Shown in pieces: positions 11,761-24,290 of a stretch of 64,000 nucleotides of DNA. The notes under the pieces were generated by a model that worked only from the letters and a program-made list of their open reading frames with translations, did not search any database and was not told where the DNA came from. The translations under genes and the position numbers were made by a program. Position 1 is the first letter of the stretch. Each line of letters starts with the position of its first letter. The DNA comes from Pyxicephalus adspersus. Taxonomy: Eukaryota; Chordata; Amphibia; Anura; Pyxicephalidae. The DNA lies in assembly GCF_032062135.1 (NCBI RefSeq), contig NC_092862.1, positions 61,557,331 through 61,621,330 of the forward strand, read 5' to 3'.

Positions 11761-14700
11761 CCAGTTTACCAAAATTATGAGTGGGTGTATGATGAAACTA
11801 AAAGGTACTTTTGCATCTTCCCATCACTCCCCATATGCCCCTAAGCTTTTCTGGTTTCTGGTTTATGCAGAATAAACATAAATAAAAGCCCAGAAAATCG
11901 TGGGTTTCCCTATTTTACCCATTGCTCTTGGTCTGCTAGTCCCATCCTGTGCCAAAATCTTCTGGTAGCCATCTGTCTATTCCTGTTTCTTTCAGCTCAC
12001 CCCTAGTGATCCAGCTCAACACACAGACAGCGCTGGCATAGTATGATATCCTAGCTCTGAGATGTGTGAAATAGATATTCCAGAAGGCAGCGCTAGGGAA
12101 TAATGTGCGTCACTATCGCTACATGAGAACCAAGTAAGTGGGCTGGCCAGTGTTTTGGTGAGGGGGGAATGGAGATTAGAGTTTCATTTTTTTTGAAAGG
12201 TTCACTTTACAGTAAAATTACAAAATAGCTCTGATAGAATTTACATTTACATGTGGTATCTTTTTAAGTGAAACCTATAAACACCTGGAAGTCACTTGGC
12301 AACAACTTGTGCTGTCATTTATTACTACAAGCCTACAAGCATCCTATTTTGTGATTTTTTTGTATTAGTTTTCATGGTTTCAATGCTAATAAACTGTTGT
12401 TTTCCATTGTTGGCTGATTTAATTCCTGCAACCAATATATAAGTCAAGTGTCTGGCACCATGTACAAAAGGAAATGTGTACAAAAGGGGCAGAAGGATGT
12501 TTCCTTTGCTTTCCTGTGCTACCCCTTTTCTCTGATATATTTTCATATGCACATAAGACCTGCCTAGAATTTTCCACCAGGAACATGTCTGTGGATGCAT
12601 TCTCATTTATAATATGCAGAAACTGATGTCAGTAGATAACTTTATCAGGTATCATGATGACATGTTAAATAAATGTACCCATGATAATCACAATACAACC
12701 CTAAAAGAAAAACAGATGTAAGAATTTTGGACAGGTAATTTAAAAACCTACCGTACTTAATATTCCTAAATTTACTATAATAAAGGATCAAGGTTATTTG
12801 TAAAGTACACTTATTAAATATAAGTTACAAGATTTCATAAAATAGTATGTACACCACATATATTATTTTCATGCTTTTCTTTTTGTCAGTAACAATTTTC
12901 TCATCCTGTGCAATTAAATTCACTAGTTGTGGCTTGCCTACCTCAAGTGATTTTTTTTCTTTGTTTCTGCTACAATAGCTGGATCAATCTTTATTACCAT
13001 GAATGAACCTATTCAAGCACCATAGCATATCATTAATTAAATTGTATCCATAATCTCTGTTTTCCTATATACCCTGATATTATGAAACAGTATCTAATAG
13101 TGTTGATTTTTTTCTGTAATGTATATATTGCACAGGAAGAAAAGATAATTATAAGTTACCAGCCTGCAGTGCTATAAGTTAGAATGTTTTCATATTTCTC
13201 TTGTTAATGTGCATTACTGCAGCCGTACAACAAGCAGTTTCTATGCTGAAACTCAGTCCGTGGGTGGGAAATTCTTTCAATAATGAATTCTATTTTATGC
13301 AACATGTACGACTCATTGCTAAAAATACACACTATACTTGGGGGTGGAAAAAAATCAATGACAATATAAGTCCAGAATAGACATAGTAGACATGGTTTCT
13401 CGTTAGTTACCCCTTAATGGATTTTTTATGTTTATACTTTTGACCAGAAAAGACCTGGCGGACAAACACAGTGACATGTCAAACTACTTCTGTCTTGGCT
13501 GCCTTTATTAAAACTGGTCATGGGACCAGTATTGATGGCATTCCAATGAGTCCTAAAGAAAGCTTAGTAATTATACTTATGTTTAGAACATTCACAGGGA
13601 CTTGGAGTAAATCTAATTATAAAGGAAGTATAACAATATGTATAGATATGGTCTCCTTGTATCATGACTTGAATTCAATTGCATGCATTGTGCAGTAAAA
13701 TAAAAAAAAGTTAATAATCATTGCATTGAAGCTTTACTGAAGGTAGTATGAGTTCCTTTGACACCAGTTACATGTTCACAATGATCATTAGATATTAATT
13801 GTAAAGTGATTACAGGCAGTCAGTGATTCGTACTTTACATACTACATTCCACTTTGTACACTCAGTGATTGATAAAATTACATCAGTTATTTGGGTCCAC
13901 CTTATTATATATATATAAATATACAATAAAGTATCCTAAAGCTAGTTTTATCTGTATAGACTTTGCTATTAGGAATAAACAAGACTGCATTTTGTTTAGC
14001 TGAAATTCAGGTAAAAATTCATCTAACCTAAACTACCTAACTACAACTTACCATAAAAAAGGGGAAAAAAATAAAAGATATTTTTTTACAAGCAAATTTC
14101 ACCTAAGCAGCTCAATGATTAAAATGTATAGTTTACTTTCTCATTAAATTTAACTACTGAAATTTAGAGGAAAATCTCTATTCTTATTCTTTATTTATAC
14201 AATAGCTTACTTTGGAATGGTAAAAAATCAGGTTTCTGCTAGAAGTAATTGGTATTGTGTAATTAATAATGTAGATGGCAAAAAAAGATGAAGAAAGTGG
14301 ACAGGAATTAGTGTAAAAAAATAACTATAAAGAGAAAAATGTAGTAGAGGGGTAAAGGAATGTCAGCATGGTGAGGGGTAATGTAACAACATCAAGACTA
14401 TAAAAATAAGTTGAGGAATTGAAACACAGTATAGTTTGAAAAAAAGATTGTGTTAGAGATGGTAAATAGAACGGAAATTGGAAAGAACCTTTTAACATAG
14501 GATTAACAAACGATGAGATATAAAACATAAAAGATTTTCTGACACAGGAGCATGGTGATTAATGTAGTAATCAAAATGTCTATAAAAATATATAATAGAT
14601 TATAATCTATTATAAAAATATAATTCATTCAATCCAACCTTCAATTTTTTTTTCATAAAACAATCACATTTATATTTATATGCCAATCAATAAATAATAA

Positions 14701-15630
14701 TTGTAAACCTAATTTACATTTATGGGTAATTTAATATTGTTAACAAGATGCCAAAACAAGTTTGATCATCTTTGTAAACAGTAATTATTGTGTGCATTAT
14801 TATGTCCCTGCTGTTGTCTATGAAATACTTTTACAGACAGCATCCATCTGATTACAGCTCCTGGTAAAAAGCATAATTTGAGAATTTTCCAGCAGCATTA
14901 TGAATACTATAAGCCTGTACACAATAGGCATTAGTTCTCTATTCTCAATATCACATTCACCTGGAGGGTGCAGATAGGAAGTGTTGGTTAAATGGATCTA
15001 ATAATAGGCATTGGCAAAAAGGAGAGCTGCTTGGTTTATGAGACTGATGTTCTAGATCACATTGATTATGTTAACCATTGCTCTTTGGAAAGACTTTTCA
15101 TTTAAATTAATTGATGACTCATGTTGTCAAAATATGTCTAAAACATAATCCTTTAAAAGCTTTGCTTCTATATAAACCATTATATACTCTAGTTAAACTG
15201 AAATTTCTGATGCTTGTATTGTTAGACTGTGTTACTGAGAAGAATGAATGAATCACTCTTCCCTTTACGTCTAAAAAAAAACTCTTTTGCACTGACAGTG
15301 GAAATAAAAGTTTCTATGCAATATATTAACTATATATGTCACAGATACATTTAATTTTGACTTATTTTGCATTTCTGTTCTTGATTTTTCTAATCAGCAA
15401 AAAATATTTTTCAAATTCTGCTCCTAGCATTAATAGGCTTTACCAAGTCAAAGAACAATGTTTAAAGTGCTGTAATTACCAATGAGTCATTAATGATGAT
15501 CGGTAACTACCCCAAGAACTATAGGTCACTGCAGCTGGCAAGTTTTAGGGTAAATTCATGCTGGTGGTGAGTTTGTAGAGTGATTACTAATTTATGGTAA
15601 ATATTAGTATTAGTATTATTGATAAATATT

Positions 15631-15900
15631 AGTGTTTCTCAACATTTTTTAACATGGGGGACCCTTGAAATAACTTTAAGGTTTTGGGGAGCACCTGACA
15701 ATAATAATATGTACAGCTTACAGCATTAGTGTGGTGGTCTGTAGGAAGAATTCCTTTTATAACTTTGGCCATTGGGAAGAATGTCACTTTTACAGATGGT
15801 CAAAAATATCATTGGTATCAAACTGACCCGAGGGGCACAAACTGCTCATTTTCTAAGAAACCCCTAATGACCCCATGAATCATGATTAAGGAATACTGCC
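15631..15900 (+). mobile_element. hAT-type MITE (CAGTGTTTCTCAACC family)
   Basis: It begins AGTGTTTCTCAACATTTTTT and continues GGGGGACCCTTGAAATAACT, CATTAGTGTGGTGGTC, GGGAAGAATGTCACTTTTAC and GGTATCAAACTGACC. This is the same order as the copies at 25091 and 3935. The right end is decayed. The family's termini are inverted (CAGTGTTTCTCAACC and GGTTGAGAAACACTG). Confidence 0.8.
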
Positions 15901-16638
15901 TTATGTTTATGTCCTGATATTAGGATCTATTCATTGCATTTGCTAACTACATGTTTTTGGGGATGTGGGAGTTAAACAGAGTGCCTGTAGGAAACCCATG
16001 CAAAAACAGGGGAACATACACCTTGAAGATAGTGTCCCCGGCAAGGCTCCATCTTGAGACCTATCACTATGAAGGAGAGAGTGCTATTCATTAAGTCAAC
16101 TGTACTTCTCACCCCTTAATTTTCTTGTAGGACTTAGCTTTCAATTTAGAAAGTGTTTTTGTATTTGAACTTACCAGTAAATCTAACAAGTGAGCAGGCA
16201 TTTTTGGACCATCTAATTAGATAAGCAATTCCACATAGATGTATGGTGCATTTGGAAACTGGGGACATCTAGGGATTCCCATAGAAATGTTCATGGTAAT
16301 TACATTGCTTTCTGACTAAGATACTGGTGGGTATATTACAAAATATTAATTTGTTGTAGCTGGTAAACTAAGGTCAGGGTCATAGTAAGACTGACAAATA
16401 GGGCCTTCATTTTTATGTTTATTTTATTATGTATTTTTATCTATAAATTGTTTTTTTTAATTAATTGATATACAAAAAAACATATTCTAGTGTTACATTT
16501 GATCTATTACACAGCTCAACAAAAAAAAAATTGACTTGCTAAAGATTTTTCAATATATTTTGTGTATTTCAGGTCTGCTGAATCATGAAATGACATCAGT
16601 TTCATTGAATCAGCTCTAGTTCTTAAGTAGTAGTAATT

Positions 16639-18250
16639 TGCTACATTTGTGGTGAATATTCTCAGCAAAAACAGAGAAGAAACATTACAGAATTTGTGAA
16701 ACAAGCATATCTTGCATATTTTGGTGTAAAACTGGGAGTCCAAGATAAGAATTGGGCTCCCATATGGTATGCAAAACTTGTGTAGAGTGTCTACGTTGGT
16801 GGAAAAATGGAAAACTGAAAAGTTTAAAATTTGGTGTACCTATGGTATGGCGAGTGCCCAAAAATCATCATAATGATTGTTATTTTTGTGCTTTGAATGT
16901 AAAAGGTTTTAATTGTTACAAGAAAAACAATTGGGAGTACCTTGATTAGGAATCAGCAAGGCGACCTGTGCCGCATGGTGCTGATGTTCCCATACCAGTG
17001 TTCAGTACACTCCCTTATATTCCTGTATCCGACATAGAGGATATACAGGGTTTGGAGTGTAATTCAGGAGTTAGCAGTGGAAGTGAATATGAAAAAAAGT
17101 GTTTCATCAAACCAGCAGCTCACCCAAGAGGAGCTCAATGATTTATTTTGTGACCTAAATCTGTCAAAACAAACATCTGAACTTCTAGCATCCAGGCTAA
17201 AAGAAAAGAACTGTCTGGGACCGGAAGTAAAAATAATGGTTTATAGGACAAGAGAGGTGACACTCCTACCATCAGTGAAGATGGAGACTTTGTGTACTGT
17301 TGTAACATCCCTGGACTACTAGCCCATATGGGAGTACCAGAATACCGAGCAGAAGACTGGCGGCTTTTCATAGACAGTTCCACTCCAAGTTTGAAATCTG
17401 TTTTACTGGATAATGGCAACTGCTATTCGTCAATTCCAATTGGTCACTCAACAAAAAGGACAATATTAAAATAAAAAAAAAATAATAAAATAGCCTTACA
17501 GAATCTTTTCTATCATGAACACCAATAAGTCCATATGTGTTGATTTAAAAATGGTGAACATCCTACTTGGACAGCAAAGTGGATACAAAAAGTACTCATG
17601 TTTCATCTGCTTGTGGGATAGTAGAGCAAAGCAGGATCACTGGGAAAAAGTGACATGGCCTCCAAGGGAAAACATGAAAAAAGGTGAAGCGAACATCATT
17701 AACAAGCCAATAGTTGACAAAGAAACATCATTCTCACTCCACTAAACAAAAATTTGGGATTCATGAAGCAATCTGTTAGAGCTCTGAACAAGGACGGTAA
17801 TTGCTTCAAATACATTTGTAGATTCTTCCCTGGATTGAGTACTGAAAAATTAAAAGCAGGAATCTGGGTGGACCCCAGATTCGGAAACTGATAAATTATT
17901 CAAATTTCACAAGTTACATGACTGATACTGAAGCTTCTGCCTGGAACAGCTATGTCATGGTTGTCAAGAACTTGACCATAAAGCTCAAAATTATGAAGAA
18001 CTGCTACAAAAACTTGCTGTTAAACTTTAAAAATGTAGGTGCTACTATGGGCATAAAGGTACACTATCTCCATTTTGCCATTTGCAAAAATTTCCAGAAA
18101 ACCTTGGCGATTTCATAGAGGAACAAGGAGAGAGGTTCCATCAAGATATAAAGGTGATGGAAGAAAGGTATCAGGGCAGATGGGGCAGACACATGATGGC
18201 AGACTACTGCTGGAGCCTTTTAACAAAAGGAAACCATATAGAGTTTTTCA
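16639..18250 (+). pseudogene. Decayed single-exon ORF of an uncharacterised dispersed family
   Basis: Read across frames, this intronless stretch gives a continuous, broken protein. In order: CYICGE (16639), TEFVKQAYLAYFGVKLG, then after a frameshift near 16755 HMVCKTCVECLRWW and FGVPMVWRVPKNHHNDCYFC. A stop at 16947-16949 interrupts LD*ESARRPVPHGADVPIPVF. Then come ELNDLFCDLNLSKQTSELLA (from about 17116), MGVPEYRAEDWRLFIDSS (17326), VDLKMVNILLGQQSG (17541), ALNKDGNCFKYICRFFPGL (17780), and ENLGDFIEEQGERFHQDIKV followed by MEERYQGRWG (18098-18185). I recall near-identical motifs in long uncharacterised proteins present in many copies in arthropod and other invertebrate genomes. Paired CxxC/CxxC and YFC segments suggest a zinc-binding N-terminus. 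The function is unknown and a mobile origin is my inference. At least five frame breaks make it non-functional here. Confidence 0.75.
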
Positions 18251-18439
18251 ATGACTTCCTTGTGATTGGTTCTGTATATATACTGAATATAGAATATATT
18301 GACATTAAGTATTTCAAAATTTTTATTTTGTATATGTAGGCATATCTAGTTTATTTTGCTTTATTTTCATGTTTCATTCGTTTTCTATGAGGTTATTATT
18401 TCAAAAACTGGAGCCAATCTAGCAAAACCAATACCATAT

Positions 18440-18800
18440 TCCTAAAGACCTTTACAGTGCCTGGTACTGCACAGCCTTTGGAAGGAGTTCTAAAGCTGAA
18501 CTCAAGCCCCACAATAATCTTGCACAGTTATAAAGGCTTCTCTCCTGCACTGAAATTTGTTTCTCTGATGTTATTGCACAGATGTGAGAATGTGTGTTAA
18601 AAGCTGCAGCTGATGGACATCCAGCATTTTTATCCCCAGCTGAACTGACTCAGCCCTCTTGAAATGATCCTCAGTTCTTTCATTCATGGTGATTACACGG
18701 TATTACATGTGGCCATTTCCGCATCCTGTGTTTAGGGAGCTATGAAACACACCCTGTTAGCCGCTCACACCAGCAATGATCTGTCTGCATTGCAGAGGCT
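18440..18800. repeat. Probable dispersed anuran repeat, unclassified
   Basis: The CTAAAGCTGAACTCAAGCCC opening and the CTGCAGCTGATGGACATCCA block resemble frog interspersed repeats. A related ‘TTAAAGCAGAACTAAAC’ start occurs at 21124 and ‘TTAAAGCAGAATGAAAC’ near 27599. No termini or coding sequence were resolved. Confidence 0.35.
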
Positions 18801-21119
18801 TTCTAATCATGTCACTGGATTGAAATGTAATGGAAACAATATTGTGGTAGAATCAAATATGTGATGCCAAATTCAAAATTTTTATATATAGCTCAGTTTC
18901 ACTAAGGCTGTAAATAAGTACTGTACTGTATGCTTGTAGGCTTTTATTTGGGATCCAGGCTGAGTATCCTGGAAACAACGGGTGGGCCATGGACTCAATC
19001 CCGCTTCCAGGCAAGAAATTGGTATTGGCTCTGGAGCACCTGGCTAATGACTGATTTTTCAGATTAGGGGAAGTTTTAGCATCAAGGCCAGGTATGGCCC
19101 AGGCTGAAAGGCTGTGTAAATCCTGGAATTTGATGAGGTTTTTTTTTTCGTGCAGTTATTGTGAAAAAAAGTGGACACCCTAGAATTTAAATGAAACCTG
19201 CATTACTACTCGCCAGAAAGTGCATTAGCCACAAACAAAAATGTCTTATGTTTCAGATTATCAGTCCCTAAATGTAGTGGTTGCATTATTTTCTTTAATG
19301 TGTTACAGTATTTATTTGATAAACCTGCCAGTATTGCATTCTTAGGATAACAATGCTCACTCACTATGCTGTATAAAGTAACTTCCTCCCTACAGAGACG
19401 GAAGGGTTCTGTAATCCTCAGGGATCACTACAAACAATGCAACTGATAAGTCAGAACTGGCAGAATCTACAGGTAGCCACCTTATAAAAAACTACTGCCA
19501 CTTACCAAAAAGTGGTGGTAAATCTTAAATGTCACCAGAATAGAAATAGGGAGTATATGCTCAACTGCGGACAGTAGTTGCAGTGATAATTGTCTACGTG
19601 AGGACTTTCCTCACTTCGAAGATGTTTCTTTTTCAGAACAGGAAGTTAAAAGCAATCTCTCCAACTGAACACTGATGGCAAAAATCTAACAGGTCAGTTA
19701 ACCCTCCCCTACTTTATCTAAAAAACATTTAAAAAGTATACTTTAGAAAGAGGATTTATGCACACACACAGTGTTTGAATTTGTGCACATGGTACTAATC
19801 CAGAAAATAAAGAAAACTTAATATCTATAATGATTACATGCTATGCTAAGTAATAGGAAGTCTACGTAAATTAAATCTATTCTTTTATAGTGGCCAGTTT
19901 CTGCAAATTACTGATAGCTATTCAAACAGCTGCCTAGTACATGGAAGAACGTCTCTTGCACATTTTGCGCTCTTCCCAACTGAGCAACCTGATCGATTTT
20001 TCGTTTGGTAGTTGATCATTCGTAAGTTCTAAAACACTCCTCATAGGTGTCATATTCTGACCTTTAAAAATATTTCCAGGAATAGAAAACGATTAGAATG
20101 TCTTTTCAGATTGGACCCATTGCTTATATAAATAATATTAATTGTCTGCTTCAATCTATATTTTCTAACGTTTGATCTATACATATCTGTTTAGAAAACT
20201 TACAATCAGGATATCAATTGGTTGGCTGTTGATGTCCTTTGTAAAGTATTAATTCACTTTGCTAAATAAACAGCCTAAAGTTATTTGGTAAATATACCCA
20301 CTGAGTCCCTTATTAGCTGATTGTTCACTATTGTTGCACTATTGGTAATTTACAGCTTGCTGGAACACTAAACATCGGAGATGCATTTGGTTTTTAAGGC
20401 TAATCATGGTGGTCAAGTCAGCTTTAGATCCAGTACTTTTAGGATGTCTTGATTATTATAGCATGATGTTGAATAGCAAAGATGTATCTTAAATGTAGAT
20501 TGAGAGTCCCTGTAAAACAATCCTATGTGTTGAAAGGCTGCTGCTATTCTAGATAGCTAAATTGACATTTTTGGTGTAGAGGTTGGCAATGCTGTAATTT
20601 ATAAACTTACAATAGTTTCACCACTTATCTTTTTGCTAAGAAAATAACAACTTTGTGGCTGTTTGACTATTTGAGTTCAACATCAATAATACTTTTCTAG
20701 TTTCTTTGTTATTTTATAGTCACTTCAGGTATTTTCTCAGAAACAATTAACTTGAAAATACCCTGCTAGCCTCGTGTAATAGCTGCAGCCATTTCATGGC
20801 TAGGAGGACTAGAATCCCAGAGAATATAGTTTGTAAAGCTGCTAGAAATTGGTTTTATGATGAAGATACTTATATCTTAAATTCACATTTATTACTGACT
20901 TCTAAATAACAGAACACTGAAAATATCCTAATGTATATCTACCATTTGCATAGTGTACACAGGGATTAGAACCCCTATTATTATTTTTTTTTTTTTTTGT
21001 ATTCTGTCTGTCTGCTAGGAGATCAATATAACTAGGAAAGAAACTAACAGGAAAATTTTAAAAATTGAATTGCCACCAAAAACAAAGAAATGGAAAGATA
21101 ATTTTCTGATTAAGAATTT

Positions 21120-21425
21120 TGTGTTAAAGCAGAACTAAACATAATAAAATAAACTGTGAGCAGTCAGATTCTTGATTGCAGAATAGACAAGTGATGTTCC
21201 TTCTGCAATAAAATAAATGGACCTGCCTAATGGCACCAGTCCCGCCATCTTCACCCAGTCTTCTTCTGGGTTCTTACCATCTTGATTGGCCAGATCAGAA
21301 TGATATACCTCCTATGCAGGCACATGGAGATTAGTTATTCCGCAGTGCAACTCAAGTGTTCATTTCTGAAACAAGCAGGTAACTATGTTTCAGTGTTGAA
21401 TGTACATTGCCTGACCCAAGTGCAA
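21120..21425. repeat. Probable dispersed anuran repeat, unclassified
   Basis: It starts TTAAAGCAGAACTAAACATA and contains CCGCCATCTTCACCCAGTCT and TCTTCTGGGTTCTTACC. A matching ‘GCCGCCATCTTCCTTCTC’ and ‘TTCTTACCTGCGATCAGGCC’ block lies at 2401-2445, so the family is present at least twice. It lies just beyond the likely ADTRP transcript end. Confidence 0.4.
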
Positions 21426-21599
21426 TGAACAACCTGCTAACATTTTTTTAAATTTTACTGTATTTAGTGAGCTCCCTCACTTTGGAGAATGAATGGCTCA
21501 CTCAGGATTCTGAAATGCGATATCATTATGCAATAAATATATATACACATATACATCTGCTGCATCTTCAAACCTATTTTCTCCCATGGATTCTTGAAA

Positions 21600-22308
21600 C
21601 ACTTTTCACCCTTTGGATTTATTTATACAGACAATACTAAGAAAATGCCAAACCATACTAAATTGTGATTTCCATCTTCTACTTCTGCCTGTGGCTCTGT
21701 TTCATAGTACATTGTACAGACACATAACATAATTCAAGTTAAACAACATACAGTATAACTCATTGGTTTTCTCAAATCCATTCATTAAGGACTCGAACAA
21801 ATCATTAAGAATGGCCTTTAAGTTTCTTCTTTTTTTATTGTTATGCTGCAGTGTAATGTAATAGTATAAGTAGCGGTGTAACCAGCGCAGACAGTGCTTC
21901 ATAACAGCAAGTAGTTGTCACATGTTATTACTCCTTAACATGGAAATGAGGATACCTAATTATTCCTGTATATTCCTTATATGTTCTGCAACCTGCATAT
22001 AACTCTAGTAAAGACTTTTTAGTTAATATTTCCTGGAGCAGAAGACCGGAGACTGACTTGAACTTGTTCTTTGTTAAATACATTTGTAAATCATAATAAT
22101 GAGTTCACAAGGCACAAAAATGTGTAGTTTTCAATTTAATAGGTGGACAAGGTTTATGCTTTGACTGTTTCTTTGTTCTTTAATAGACCAATTTCACATG
22201 CTGTCAGTTATGACTGATTGCTACTGAGCTCTACATTATAGAAAAGGGATATGTTAACACATCCATTCTCTACTCTTCCTGGAGGGCTTGCTGCATTGCC
22301 AAGGAGGT
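21600..22308 (-). other. adtrp: Probable ADTRP 3' UTR
   Basis: The sequence following the stop codon has no further coding match. Minus-strand AATAAA hexamers occur at 21839-21834 and 21623-21618, about 470 and 690 bases after the stop, so either could define the transcript end. A weaker ATTAAA lies near 22139-22134. The true cleavage site cannot be chosen from sequence alone. Confidence 0.4.
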
Positions 22309-22340
22309 TTACATTTTCATTTTCTTGTGTTGAGCTTCTC
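22309..22340 (-). CDS. adtrp: ADTRP terminal coding exon with stop, CAGCAG acceptor
   Basis: This short last coding exon reads from 22340 to the TAA at 22311-22309. After a pyrimidine-rich tract the genome reads ATGCCAGCAG then GAGAAG. Using the second CAG gives the split Gly followed by EAQHKKMKM and stop. Human ADTRP ends G-DMRQPRKKRK. Length, split Gly and the lysine-rich cytosolic tail all agree, though sequence identity in such a short tail is weak. Using the first CAG would add one residue (Ala-Gly instead of Gly). The exon lies 1.8 kb downstream of exon 6. An alternative terminal exon further 3' cannot be excluded. Confidence 0.72.
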
Positions 22341-24138
22341 CTGCTGGCATAATAGGAAAAAAACAGAAATTATAAAATGTAAACTTTGTAGACATAATTT
22401 AAATCATTTAAAAAAACCCACATTGAATGTCATTATGAGAAACATATACAGTATGTGCTGATTCGATTTGAAAAAGTTTCACAAAGCAACCCTAATGTGC
22501 AAAGTGCTGTAAACTGTTGCAACTAGAATGCAGTTCCCTAAAGTCTCATCCTGGAAAGATATATTTAGATGCTTGCTCTTTGCCTTACTGAAAAAGCTTG
22601 CTAGTCTACTGAATCATGGCCAGAAAATTGCAAATATCATTAGAAAAACAACACTGCAAGACTGTCTCAGCCTGTTGCTTAAAAATGTCTTAAACTGACA
22701 AAAAAACAACTTAAGATGCAAAAATATTAATTTCATTTCTTTTTCAATAAAGGTAATTTATACTCCCAAAATATATTTGGAACAATTTTATTTTGTCACG
22801 GGAATACTTATTTTTTAACTAAAATTTTTATAAATTAAAATAAAATGGCCCTTTAGCAGTCACCAGTCATCCTTCAAATTTGGATACATTTATAATGAAA
22901 TAACTGACATTTGCTGTCAAAGTTTGCTGAGATATGTTAAGCCAAAAGAGGTCAGTTTAGGCATTGCCTACTAAATATGGATTAAAAATGATTTATGGAT
23001 TTGTTTCATCCATTATTCAATATTTCAATTATGAGCAGATGCTAATTGGAATAAAAAAAAAAAAAACACACAACTCCTAAAGCACATCTAAACCCCAAAT
23101 TTAACAAGGCAAATTCCTAAAATGATCATGTTGATAAGTAAAAATTATAGGAATTACATTTGGAACGGAATTTTACAAATTTGCAAATCCATTTTGTAGC
23201 TGTGCACCTATCCCCACTTCCCTGACCTCTTGTGTTTTTTTACTTTTCTGTTAACAGAGTAAGGTCTTACAAATGCTCACACCTACTTCTTGTGACTACA
23301 AGTCCAAGTTTCACCTCCCAATGTATACACCTGGTTTCCACTGTCATGCTGGGATGTTGGTATTTGTAGTGTGACATTTATTGTTTTACCTACTTTGGGA
23401 CTCACATGGTGACATTTGGATGTCTACCACTGCCTGATTTCAGAGATGGGAGGAAATGAGATATAATGCAGCGTAAAAACACATTATTAAACAGGCATTC
23501 TCTCCACCTCTTTGCTTCTATATACTTACTGTTTCTATTCACTTATCAACCTGATTAATATTAGAATTTACTTTGCTTATTGTTGGGTTTAGTTAGGCTT
23601 TAATTATCAGAGACTCTGGTGTTTACTCTTCAGTGAGGTCTCAGCCCTAACACTACTACTACTACCATGGAGACTTGAATTCTGTAGCAGAAAAAAGCCC
23701 CACTATGCTTGCTAAACTCCATGTAAAATAAAGTGAATTAAAAACCCCATAGATAATGAGAATTCCTTGTAGCAGCCATGATAAGTACATTGGAAGATTA
23801 CAGATACAGATTTACTATATAAACATTGTTTGCTCAACTAAACAAACATTTTTTGGATAGATTGCCGAGCATTATAACTCCATGCAAGTCAAATATGCAG
23901 CAGACACAGACAGAAATACAAATCTGATAAATCTGACTATCAATGCTACTACATCATTCCCATTTTGCTTTACCTTTTTACTATCTTTCTAATCATACGT
24001 TGTCAGTAGGAAAGAAGGAAAGGACAAATCTCCCTAATGGAACTCAAGAAAGCAGAAAAACAGGGTTTTCTCTTTTGTTCACTGCATAAAAATGTTTGCC
24101 TTGACATATAAGTAAATAATTTGCCTTTTTTAACTTAC
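22341..24138 (-). other. adtrp: ADTRP intron 6
   Basis: About 1.8 kb between exons 6 and 7, with a GTAAGT donor and a CAGCAG acceptor. The stretch is AT-rich with short homopolymer runs, such as A-runs near 23054. I see no exon-like segment or well-defined transposon in it. Confidence 0.7.
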
Positions 24139-24290
24139 CCCAAACTAGATAATTGAGGGTATCTCCAGCAACGTACACCAATGCTGCCAATATATTACTG
24201 CCTAGTAAAAATAATACAAAACCTAATGGATTTAATAACCCTAGGAAAGGGTAAACCCAGTTACCATCTGCAATGTAAATCCAAAGAACC
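24139..24290 (-). CDS. adtrp: ADTRP coding exon 6, WVYP motif and last helix
   Basis: This 152-nt exon reads from 24290 to 24139. One base completes a split codon, 50 codons follow, and one base is left over. The acceptor is TTTGTAG and the donor GTAAGT. The peptide starts VLWIYIADGNWVYPFLG and ends VYVAGDTLNYLVW. Human ADTRP has ILWLYFETGTWVYPVF and IYLLGEKLNHWKW with identical spacing. WVYP is a signature of the AIG1/ADTRP family. The middle (PLGFVLFLLGSNILAAL) is the final membrane helix. The trailing base opens a Gly codon finished in the next exon, as in human (WG). Confidence 0.95.

Larger units (their letters stand above)
1..21600. other. 3' flank of ADTRP, no convincing gene
   Basis: Apart from the repeats and the broken ORF listed separately, this stretch shows no conserved exon on either strand. 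6460-7400, 9610-11200, 12600-15600 and 18800-21100 are AT-rich with frequent stops in all frames. In mammals the next gene on this side of ADTRP is TMEM170B. I looked for its C-terminal coding exon and did not recognise it, so it probably lies further left. Confidence 0.5.
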
